From NCBI GenBank assembly GCA_022545645.1, contig JACZQQ010000036.1:1-16211 (forward strand): DNA of 16,211 nucleotides. The letters are read 5' to 3'. Positions 1 through 5,101 of the stretch are shown here, piece by piece. A program made the position numbers and the translations under genes. Position 1 is the stretch's first letter. Every line of letters begins with the position of its first letter. The stretch is from Acidobacteriota bacterium. GTDB taxonomy: Bacteria > Acidobacteriota > UBA6911 > RPQK01 > JADFOI01. The notes beneath the pieces were generated by a model. The model saw only the letters and a program-made list of their open reading frames with translations, made no database searches and was not told where the DNA came from.

Positions 1-387
1 AGCGACGCCCCGTGTGAGGGAAGACCTCAAGCACCAAGTTTCAGCGAGTTCTCAGGTTAACACCCAAGGAATACCCTATAAAATCCGTTAAATAAAGGAT
101 AATGTTGTCGTAGTGGATCGTCCTGAGTTCGAACCTGTAGGTGCAGGAAGGACCGGGAGGGGAGAAGTTGGGTGAATTAAAAGTTTACATAATATTTCTT
201 ATCCGACCTTCTAGGTATTCCAGCCTTCGCCTCGTCCCAACGGTCTTCCAGGCCTCCAATCGATGACGACCCACCCGTTTCCCTACCTAGAAGTCACAGT
301 CAAGCTTCTTTTGTCTGGCCTTATGTCCGACAGCAAAACTGCACGAGTGCGCGCAGCGCGACAGCACAACGTCACGAAGTGACGAGG
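1..387. other. Gene-poor stretch, no supported gene
   Basis: No open frame here resembles a known protein. The first 91 bases contain two short open frames that run in from the left edge (stops at 58-60 and 89-91), so the tail of an upstream plus-strand gene is possible but not recognisable. Positions 208-217 and 284-293 form a perfect 10-base inverted repeat (CTTCTAGGTA). The right end holds the repeat described at 341-386. No tRNA or other RNA gene could be folded. Confidence 0.4.
341..386. repeat. GCGCGC / GTCACGAAGTGAC repeat module
   Basis: A GC-rich module with GCGCGC-A-GCGCG at 349-360 and a small hairpin, GTCAC-GAA-GTGAC, at 371-383. It ends two bases from the stop codon of the minus-strand CDGSH gene. 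The same vocabulary (GCGCGC, short spacer, GCGCGC, then CACGAAGT-CAC) recurs before dnaE at 7572-7665, and the GCGCGC hairpin recurs at 4246-4260. It is probably one copy of a dispersed intergenic repeat. It might also help to end the minus-strand transcript, but there is no T-run. Confidence 0.5.
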
Positions 388-615
388 TCACGCTTTCGGC
401 TCCGGGAGTTGGCGGGCCTTGACTTCCGATTCAAAGCCCGTCCGTTTGTGATTGCCGTCGCAAAAAGGCTTGTTGTCGGAGTCGCCGCAGCGGCAAAGCG
501 AGATCACGGTGCGGCCGCGAAGATCAAAGAGGTTCCCTTCGGCATCCTGAATCACAAAATCTCCTGTAATCCGGAGCGGTCCGTTATTTCGGCAAAGAAT
601 CTCAGTATCTGGCAT
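388..615 (-). CDS. CDGSH-type iron-sulfur domain protein
   Basis: A 75-residue protein that is essentially one CDGSH (zinc-finger-type) domain, which in this family binds a redox-active 2Fe-2S cluster through three Cys and one His. The expected ligands are all present: C41, C43, C52 and H56 in CRCGDSDNKPFCDGNH, with Asn in place of Ser in the CDGSH signature. The beginning (residues 4-25, LCRNNGPLRITGDFVI) matches the usual lead-in of small bacterial CDGSH proteins. There is no signal peptide or membrane segment, so it should be cytoplasmic. The ATG at 615 has an AAGGAG ribosome-binding site about nine bases upstream. It lies 43 bases downstream of the PC4-like gene on the same strand and is probably co-transcribed with it. 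Its physiological partner is unknown. Confidence 0.88.
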   Translation of the reverse strand: MPDTEILCRNNGPLRITGDFVIQDAEGNLFDLRGRTVISLCRCGDSDNKPFCDGNHKRTGFESEVKARQLPEPKA

Positions 616-658
616 AAGAAATGCTCCTTTTCACACGAATAAAGTTCAATAGGACGAC

Positions 659-904
659 TTATTCCTGCTCAACAGGTAGATGTCCTTGAGCGGTGAGAAA
701 CTCTTCCAAGGCTCCCACATTGTCCTTGAATTCAGCAAACCGGTCCAGGCTGAGGGTGATACCCTTCTTGGTGGGTTTCCATTCGCCTTCGTCGTCTTCA
801 TAATAAATGCGAATATCGGCGTATTTTTTATCCTTGTATTCACTCAGACTGAAAAAGATCTTCTCATTGGGACCTTTTTCCATTTCCGCAACAGGCTCAC
901 TCAT
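659..904 (-). CDS. PC4-like (YdbC-type) ssDNA-binding protein
   Basis: An 81-residue protein resembling the bacterial relatives of transcriptional coactivator PC4/p15, which bind single-stranded DNA as dimers. The core is visible as FFSLSEYKDKKYADIRIYY (beta strands) followed by the family hallmark KPTKKGITLSLDRFAEF, a basic patch, a strand and the start of a helix. An acidic helix ends the protein. The ATG at 904 is preceded by AGGGGAG at good distance, which fixes the start. The gene is the first of a two-gene minus-strand unit with the CDGSH protein, and it diverges from the SIS gene across a 180-base gap. A role in DNA or transcription metabolism is inferred from the family only. Confidence 0.8.
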   Translation of the reverse strand: MSEPVAEMEKGPNEKIFFSLSEYKDKKYADIRIYYEDDEGEWKPTKKGITLSLDRFAEFKDNVGALEEFLTAQGHLPVEQE

Positions 905-1084
905 GACGTTCTCCCCTGATCGATTTGGGCCAAAAATCTACAGTTTCGTTCAATCCGCAGACGTTACCATATTATGATCCCAGGCGGAATGGGCGAGCTG
1001 GGAATCACCTTCTCTTTGGTTCACAAGTCGGGGATAGGCTATCGGGTATGCTATAAAGATGCATAGAGACGGGGCCAAGACACG

Positions 1085-1672
1085 ATGAGTGAGAAGGTGA
1101 GCCGGGATCAGCCACTGGATTATCTGAAATCCTACAAAGAGAACAGTCTGGGCGTGATGCAGAGAATCTCTGAGCAGGAGGTAGCCGGGCTGATTACCCT
1201 TCTGGCCGATGCCCGTGAGGCAAACCGTCAGATCTTTCTGTGCGGAAACGGCGGGAGTGCTTCCACGGCCTCACACTTTGCCAATGACCTCGGTAAAGGG
1301 GCCTCTTGGAATCGGGACGACCGATTTCGTGTGTTGGCTCTGACCGATAATGTTTCCTGGATCACGGCGCTGGCCAACGACACGGATTACTCACAAATCT
1401 TCGTGGAACAGCTAAAAAACTACGCCAGCTCCGACGATGTCCTGATCGCCTTTAGTGGCAGCGGCAATTCCCCCAATGTGGTGGAGGTTGTCCAGTGGGC
1501 CAATGAAAACTCCGTGGTAACGGTGGGCATCACGGGACGACCTGGGGGAAAGCTGGGAAAAATGGCACGTTATCCGATTTTTGTGGAATCCTCCCACATG
1601 GGACACATCGAGGAGGGTCATTTCCTCATTCAGCATCTGGTGGGTTATTACTTTATGGAAACGGAGGAGTAG
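1085..1672 (+). CDS. SIS-domain sugar-phosphate isomerase, GmhA-like
   Basis: A 195-residue single SIS-domain protein, the length of sedoheptulose-7-phosphate isomerase (GmhA), which starts ADP-heptose synthesis for lipopolysaccharide. Visible motifs are the phosphate-binding FLCGNGGSAS (51-60), SGSGNSPNVV (124-133) and VGITGRPGGKLG (147-158). Compared with E. coli GmhA, the metal and catalytic positions are only partly kept: H61 is H64 and H180 is H184, but E65 corresponds to D68 and Q172 to E176. The substrate may therefore differ, so I give no gene symbol. The ribosome-binding site is weak. The stop codon lies in a 12-base palindrome (TAGCCCGGGCTA, 1670-1681). The gene is probably its own transcription unit, because a separate promoter follows at 1706. 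Confidence 0.8.
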   Translation: MSEKVSRDQPLDYLKSYKENSLGVMQRISEQEVAGLITLLADAREANRQIFLCGNGGSASTASHFANDLGKGASWNRDDRFRVLALTDNVSWITALANDTDYSQIFVEQLKNYASSDDVLIAFSGSGNSPNVVEVVQWANENSVVTVGITGRPGGKLGKMARYPIFVESSHMGHIEEGHFLIQHLVGYYFMETEE

Positions 1673-1705
1673 CCCGGGCTATGCACCTTCCGGGCTGGTT
1701 TGGGC

Positions 1706-1735
1706 TTGACTTGCACGATTCGTATCTCTTATGCT
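1706..1735 (+). promoter_or_regulatory. Sigma-70-type promoter of the ilv leader
   Basis: TTGACT (1706-1711) and TATGCT (1730-1735) are separated by 18 bases, a good match to a housekeeping promoter. Transcription would begin around 1742, only about 17 bases before the leader ORF at 1759. It lies in the gap after the SIS gene and would drive the leader, ilvN and cimA. Confidence 0.55.
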
Positions 1736-1758
1736 TTGAGTCCAGTAGCGAGGAAAAG

Positions 1759-1896
1759 ATGAGCACTACAATCGAGGGAACACACAGGGTCAGGCTCACC
1801 GAGAGAAGCTTCTTCCCCGGCTTGCTCGGCCTCGTAATTATCGGCGACATTATTCTCTCCGGTTCTTTGCGGAGGGAGTTACCCATTACGGGTTAA
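1759..1896 (+). CDS. Putative ilv leader peptide (attenuator)
   Basis: A 45-codon ORF with AGGA four bases before its ATG, placed right after a promoter. Residues 22-33 read LLGLVIIGDIIL: nine of twelve are Leu, Ile or Val, the products of the pathway encoded just downstream. The codons immediately following (from 1861) form the left arm of a large stem-loop, and the stop codon at 1894-1896 lies inside that stem-loop. This is how leader peptides of ribosome-mediated attenuators are built. The same residues could instead be a membrane segment of a small protein (FFPGLLGLVIIGDIILSG). No homolog is known to me. A reading that extends upstream to an ATG at 1681 is unlikely, because it would start before the promoter. 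Confidence 0.5.
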   Translation: MSTTIEGTHRVRLTERSFFPGLLGLVIIGDIILSGSLRRELPITG

Positions 1897-1961
1897 ACTC
1901 CCTAAGCTCCGTAAAGAACCTGAAATTCCCAATTCTCAAAAACAGTGTTCTTAACGGAGCT
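1861..1961 (+). promoter_or_regulatory. Competing stem-loops upstream of ilvN (candidate attenuator)
   Basis: Three segments can pair in two exclusive ways. Segment 1 (1861-1880) pairs with segment 2 (1896-1920): GGTTCTTTGCGG with CCGTAAAGAACC (one G-U), then AGGGAGTT with AACTCCCT, capped by ACCC-attac-GGGT; a five-base bulge lies at 1904-1908. Segment 2 can instead pair with segment 3: AGCTCCGTAAAGAAC (1905-1919) with GTTCTTAACGGAGCT (1947-1961), 14 of 15 pairs. A ribosome stalled on the Leu/Ile/Val codons (1822-1857) would cover the start of segment 1 and favour the 2:3 pairing. A fourth, terminator-forming segment is weak: only a short imperfect stem at 1960-1979 followed by TTTT. The output could be Rho-dependent or translational instead. 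Confidence 0.5.
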
Positions 1962-1990
1962 AGCCGGAATATGGGCAGGTTTTCGTGACC

Positions 1991-2021
1991 CTCGCTTAGC
2001 AGAAATCGGAGGCGAAGCGAG
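1991..2021 (+). promoter_or_regulatory. Stem-loop before the ilvN ribosome-binding site
   Basis: CTCGCTT (1991-1997) pairs with AAGCGAG (2015-2021), with two further G-C pairs after one mismatch. The stem ends nine bases before the AAGGGAG ribosome-binding site (2030-2036) of ilvN. It may shape ilvN translation. No T-run follows, so it is not an intrinsic terminator. Confidence 0.4.
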
Positions 2022-2042
2022 AAACGGCAAGGGAGACGATAG

Positions 2043-2618
2043 ATGCGACGAGTTATTTCACTATTGGTTGAAAACAAGGCTGGTGTGCTGTCCCGCGTGG
2101 TGGGGCTCTTTAGCCAGCGTGGCTACAACATTGAAAGCTTGAATGTGGCTCCAGCGCTGGAGGGTGCTTCTCGAATCACGCTGACCACAATCACGGATGA
2201 CGCCGGGACCGAACAGGTCGTCAAACAACTCAGTAAGCTGATCAATGTGGTTAAGGTAACGCTCTACGACCCGGCATCCCATGTGCTCAGAGAGATGGCA
2301 CTGGTGCGAATCCAGGTTACCGAGGACAACAGGACTGAAGTCTTGGCTCTATCCGAGGTCTTTCGGGCCCGTGTCATCGATGTGAGACCCACGAGCTATA
2401 TCTTTGAAGTGACCGGACAGGCCGATAAGATCGACGCCTTTTTACAAAATGCCAAGGTCTATGGAGTCAGGGAGCTTCACCGCACAGGCGAACTCACCCT
2501 GTCCCGCGGGAAAGCTGGAAAGAAAGAAAGTTCTTCGGCCCGGAAAAGGCCGGCTCTAGTCAATGATCCTGATCAGGAAAACCCACCCAAATCGGAGGTC
2601 AAAGCGAAACATGGCTAA
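2043..2618 (+). CDS. ilvN: Acetolactate synthase small (regulatory) subunit
   Basis: A 191-residue IlvN/IlvH protein, the subunit that activates acetohydroxyacid synthase and makes it sensitive to valine. The N-terminal ACT domain is clear (MRRVISLLVENKAGVLSRVVGLFSQRGYNIESL), with the Gly of the AGVLSR loop and the Asn of YNIES at the positions known for effector binding. The second half (residues 80-158) matches the usual C-terminal domain. Beyond the normal end near LSRG, a charged tail of about 35 residues (residues 157-191) has been added. GGGAG eight bases before the ATG supports the start. The catalytic subunit gene ilvB, which normally precedes ilvN, is absent from the window and must lie elsewhere. 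The stop overlaps the relic ilvC start that follows. Confidence 0.94.
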   Translation: MRRVISLLVENKAGVLSRVVGLFSQRGYNIESLNVAPALEGASRITLTTITDDAGTEQVVKQLSKLINVVKVTLYDPASHVLREMALVRIQVTEDNRTEVLALSEVFRARVIDVRPTSYIFEVTGQADKIDAFLQNAKVYGVRELHRTGELTLSRGKAGKKESSSARKRPALVNDPDQENPPKSEVKAKHG

Positions 2619-2676
2619 GATTTTCTATGACACCCACCGAACTCTCACCCACTCTTTCCGACTAGGTGACTTATGA
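2611..2676 (+). pseudogene. ilvC: Remnant of ilvC start, 21 codons, coupled to cimA
   Basis: An ATG at 2611, eleven bases after GGAGGT (2594-2599), opens a 21-codon frame beginning MAKIFYD. This is the typical start of ketol-acid reductoisomerase (IlvC), the gene that normally follows ilvN. After the eighth codon the similarity stops (continuing HRTLTHSFRLGDL). The frame begins inside the last codons of ilvN (eight-base overlap including its stop) and ends in TGA at 2674-2676, overlapping the cimA ATG as ATGA. I read it as the trace of a deleted ilvC whose start site survives and now links translation of ilvN to cimA. Chance similarity over seven residues is possible, but position and ribosome-binding site argue against it. 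Confidence 0.65.
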
Positions 2677-4307
2677 GCGAGAGCAAACGAGTTTTCATCT
2701 ATGACTGCACGTTGCGAGACGGTACTCAGGGGGAGCGGGTCTCACTGAGCGTTGAGGACAAGATCCACATTGCTCAGAAGCTGGATGCCTTTGGTGTGGA
2801 TTACATTGAAGGCGGCTGGCCGGGCTCCAACCAGAAAGACGTGGAATTTTTCAAGCGTGCCCGGGATTTATCCTGGAAGAACAGCAAAATCGTAGCCTTC
2901 GGAAGCACTCGCCACCATAAGAATTCGGTGGAGGAGGATCCCAACATTGCCGCCCTGCTCGAGGCCGAAACTCCGGTGGTTACCTTGGTCGGTAAAAGCT
3001 GGGACTTTCACGTGGAGCGTGCTCTGGGGACCACTTTGGAGGAAAACCTACGAATGGTCCAGGACAGCGTGACTTACCTCAAGGAAAGGGGCAAAGAGGT
3101 CATCTTTGACGCCGAACACTTCTTTGATGGCCATGCGGCCAACCCTCGCTATGCCAAGTCGGTCATTCGAACGGCCCGCGAGGCGGGAGCGGACTGGGTG
3201 GTCCTGTGTGACACCAATGGGGGAAACCTCCCCTCCAGCATTGAGTCGCTGTCCCACCAGTTAAGCCCGGAATTTCCCTTCCTGGGTATCCATACCCACA
3301 ATGACTGCGAGATGGGAGTGGCCAATACCATTGCCGCAGTCCAGGCTGGAGCCCGTATGGTTCAGGGAACCATCAACGGATATGGGGAACGTGCTGGAAA
3401 CGCCAATCTCTGTTCCGTGATTCCTGCGTTGGAGTTGAAGCTGGGTAAAGAGACGGTCGGACCGGAAAAACTCAAAGGCCTGACTTCCCTTGCCTACTTT
3501 GTGAGTGAAACCGCCAATATGGTGATGCCCAATAACCTTCCTTTTGTGGGCAGGAGTTCCTTCGCCCACAAAGGTGGACTTCATGTGAGCGGCATCAACA
3601 AAGACCCAAAAACTTATGAGCACATGGATCCGGATGCTGTAGGAAACACCCGGCGCGTCCTGGTTTCGGATTTGTCGGGAAAAAGTAATTTGCTTTACAA
3701 AGTTAGAGAATTCGGAGATTTGGATGAGAAAGATATCGATTTGAAGGCACTCCTGGAACACATCAAGAAACTCGAATACAACGGGTACCAGTTTGAAGGC
3801 GCCGATGGCAGCCTGAAGCTCCTTTTTCGCAAGTTTGGAAAGGACCAGGACCAACCGTTTGAGTTTAAAGGTTTTCGGGTGCTGGTTGACCAGAATCACG
3901 CGGGCCAGTTTGTGAGCGAGGCCACGGTCAAGATCTGTGTCGACGGCGTCGAGGAGCATGTTGTTTCAGATGGCAACGGACCCGTTCACGCCCTGGACTG
4001 CGCCATTAAAAAGGCGCTGGTGCGCTTCTTCCCCGAGATTGAGGAGATTCGGCTCATCGACTACAAAGTGCGTGTCTTGGAATCTCAGAGCGGAACCGCC
4101 GCCAAGGTACGTGTACTGATCGAGTCCACCGATGGTCACCGAAGCTGGACCAGCCTGGGCGTCTCTTCAAACGTCATGGAGGCCAGTTGGCAAGCCATTA
4201 TCGACAGCGTGCTCTACAAGCTGGTGTTCCCAGGACAACAGACAGGCGCGCTTGGCGCGCAGAGAGAAAGAGAGGAAGAGAAAAAGAAAGAGACCATAAA
4301 GCAATAA
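2673..4307 (+). CDS. cimA: (R)-citramalate synthase
   Basis: A 544-residue enzyme of the isopropylmalate/homocitrate synthase family that condenses pyruvate with acetyl-CoA to citramalate, the threonine-independent route to 2-oxobutyrate and isoleucine. The TIM-barrel signature YDCTLRDGTQGE (10-21) holds the metal-binding Asp. VDYIEGGWPGSN is typical of the CimA subgroup rather than LeuA. HTHND at 207-211 supplies metal-binding histidines, and NGYGERAGNANLCS is the second family signature. Residues around 400-515 form the LeuA-type dimerised regulatory domain, the usual site of isoleucine or leucine feedback. The normal end of the family is near VLYKLVF; the last 28 or so residues are low-complexity (rich in E, K, R) and are encoded by repeat-like DNA. 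The start overlaps the ilvC remnant by four bases, suggesting translational coupling with ilvN. Confidence 0.92.
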   Translation: MSESKRVFIYDCTLRDGTQGERVSLSVEDKIHIAQKLDAFGVDYIEGGWPGSNQKDVEFFKRARDLSWKNSKIVAFGSTRHHKNSVEEDPNIAALLEAETPVVTLVGKSWDFHVERALGTTLEENLRMVQDSVTYLKERGKEVIFDAEHFFDGHAANPRYAKSVIRTAREAGADWVVLCDTNGGNLPSSIESLSHQLSPEFPFLGIHTHNDCEMGVANTIAAVQAGARMVQGTINGYGERAGNANLCSVIPALELKLGKETVGPEKLKGLTSLAYFVSETANMVMPNNLPFVGRSSFAHKGGLHVSGINKDPKTYEHMDPDAVGNTRRVLVSDLSGKSNLLYKVREFGDLDEKDIDLKALLEHIKKLEYNGYQFEGADGSLKLLFRKFGKDQDQPFEFKGFRVLVDQNHAGQFVSEATVKICVDGVEEHVVSDGNGPVHALDCAIKKALVRFFPEIEEIRLIDYKVRVLESQSGTAAKVRVLIESTDGHRSWTSLGVSSNVMEASWQAIIDSVLYKLVFPGQQTGALGAQREREEEKKKETIKQ

Positions 4308-4335
4308 CGGCCGCTTCCCTCCCCGTCTGTTGTCC
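4233..4335. repeat. Inverted repeat around the 3' end of cimA
   Basis: GGACAACAGAC (4233-4243) and GTCTGTTGTCC (4325-4335) are a perfect 11-base inverted repeat. Inside the left part sits a GCGCGC-TTG-GCGCGC hairpin (4246-4260) followed by a purine-only tract (4261-4293). To the right, further TGTTGTC and GTCAGTTGTC copies continue to about 4390. The element straddles the cimA stop (4305-4307) and fills the convergent gap with the minus-strand gene ending at 4394, so it may end transcription in both directions. There is no classical T-run. Confidence 0.5.
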
Positions 4336-4393
4336 GGTCTACTGTCAGTTGTCAGGAGCTTCTGCCAGCCTCTCCTGTTTGTTGTCTGTTCTT

Positions 4394-5101
4394 CTACCCG
4401 CTCAATTTCCTGATCTTCTTGGCCATCTCGCGTGCCAGGTACAGGTGGATCAGCATGTTCGCTTCCTTCAGGTCTTCCAGTTGAATGACGCTCTCGACTC
4501 GGAACAAATATGCGGTGATTCTCTTCTCCGCCTTTCCAATCTGTTCGCCTATGAATTGTGTTTCCTGTTCATATAGGGAGCCAGGCTCCTGGGGTTCGAC
4601 CAGCTTGAGATCACCTTTGTCCTTCAGAACCGTCAAAACGTAGCGGAGCATGTTCCAGGCATCACCGGCCTCGTCCTGAACACCCTTCAGAGCGTTCCTC
4701 CACTGGACTCGGGCCTGTCTGATGGCCTGCTCGGAAGAACCCTGAAGAATCGTTTCCTGTGCCTGCTCAACCTGGGCAAAATGGTTGTTTAGATCAACCA
4801 GTTTTTCACGCAGTTCCGACAGATAGTGATCAATTTGACGATCGATGTAGTCCTCGAGGAAGGGGTCGCGGCGTCCCCTTCCACTGGCACCAAAGGATCT
4901 TATATTCACAAGCTGGCGGCGAAAATAGGCTCTGAGTATGGGATTTTGGCGGGCTGGCGGGGGATCTTCCTCCTCCTGGGCACCCGGAGCGAAGCTCACA
5001 GAACCAGCAAAGCAAAGATAAAGGCAGCAAGCAGCAATCGATAGACGACGAAAGGAAGGTAGGTGCGAGCTTGTAGAAATTGGAGAAGATACTTGATGCA
5101 T
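4394..5101 (-). CDS. Unknown helical protein, possibly exported
   Basis: I do not recognise the family. The longest form has 235 residues. Residues 1-42 look like a signal peptide: arginines at 18-19, a hydrophobic run LSIAACCLYLCFAGSVSF, and a plausible cleavage near APGAQ. The rest (50-235) is soluble, strongly alpha-helical and charged, with heptad-like stretches around DRQIDHYLSELREKLVDLNN. The signal peptide is encoded entirely inside the last 106 bases of uppP in another frame. The alternative start is GTG at 4999, which overlaps the uppP stop as GTGA; this gives a 201-residue protein without a signal peptide. Neither start has a clear ribosome-binding site. Location next to uppP hints at an envelope role, but this is only context. 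Confidence 0.65.
   Translation of the reverse strand: MHQVSSPISTSSHLPSFRRLSIAACCLYLCFAGSVSFAPGAQEEEDPPPARQNPILRAYFRRQLVNIRSFGASGRGRRDPFLEDYIDRQIDHYLSELREKLVDLNNHFAQVEQAQETILQGSSEQAIRQARVQWRNALKGVQDEAGDAWNMLRYVLTVLKDKGDLKLVEPQEPGSLYEQETQFIGEQIGKAEKRITAYLFRVESVIQLEDLKEANMLIHLYLAREMAKKIRKLSG

Noticed and set aside
2..91. Tail of an upstream gene (29 codons ending in GIPYKIR)
   Set aside because: The frame is open from the window edge to 91, but the residues match nothing I know and another frame is open to 60, so a gene cannot be claimed.
120..153. Possible tRNA T-arm (GTTCGAACC) and small hairpin
   Set aside because: The flanks do not form a five-pair T-stem, and no acceptor, D or anticodon arms could be placed on either strand. 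The hairpin has only 5 plus 4 pairs with a large internal loop.
168..195. Plus-strand promoter TTGGGT / TAATAT
   Set aside because: Only a 16-base spacer match in AT-rich sequence, with no plus-strand gene until 1085.
1681..1758. Longer version of the leader ORF starting at 1681
   Set aside because: It would start upstream of the promoter at 1706-1735 and has no ribosome-binding site. The ATG at 1759 has one.
1897..2042. Remnant of ilvB before ilvN
   Set aside because: No frame here resembles the conserved C-terminus of acetolactate synthase large subunits.
1861..2042. T-box riboswitch
   Set aside because: The conserved T-box sequence (AGGGTGGNACCGCG-like) and a terminator with a T-run are both absent.
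3261..3959. 232-codon ORF antisense to cimA
   Set aside because: It lies entirely inside cimA, has no ribosome-binding site or recognisable motif, and its composition is what the complement of a real coding frame gives.
5085..5101. Lipoprotein reading of the signal peptide (IAAC at residues 22-25 of the 235-residue form)
   Set aside because: The hydrophobic stretch before the Cys is only five residues; most of it follows the Cys, so a type I signal fits better.
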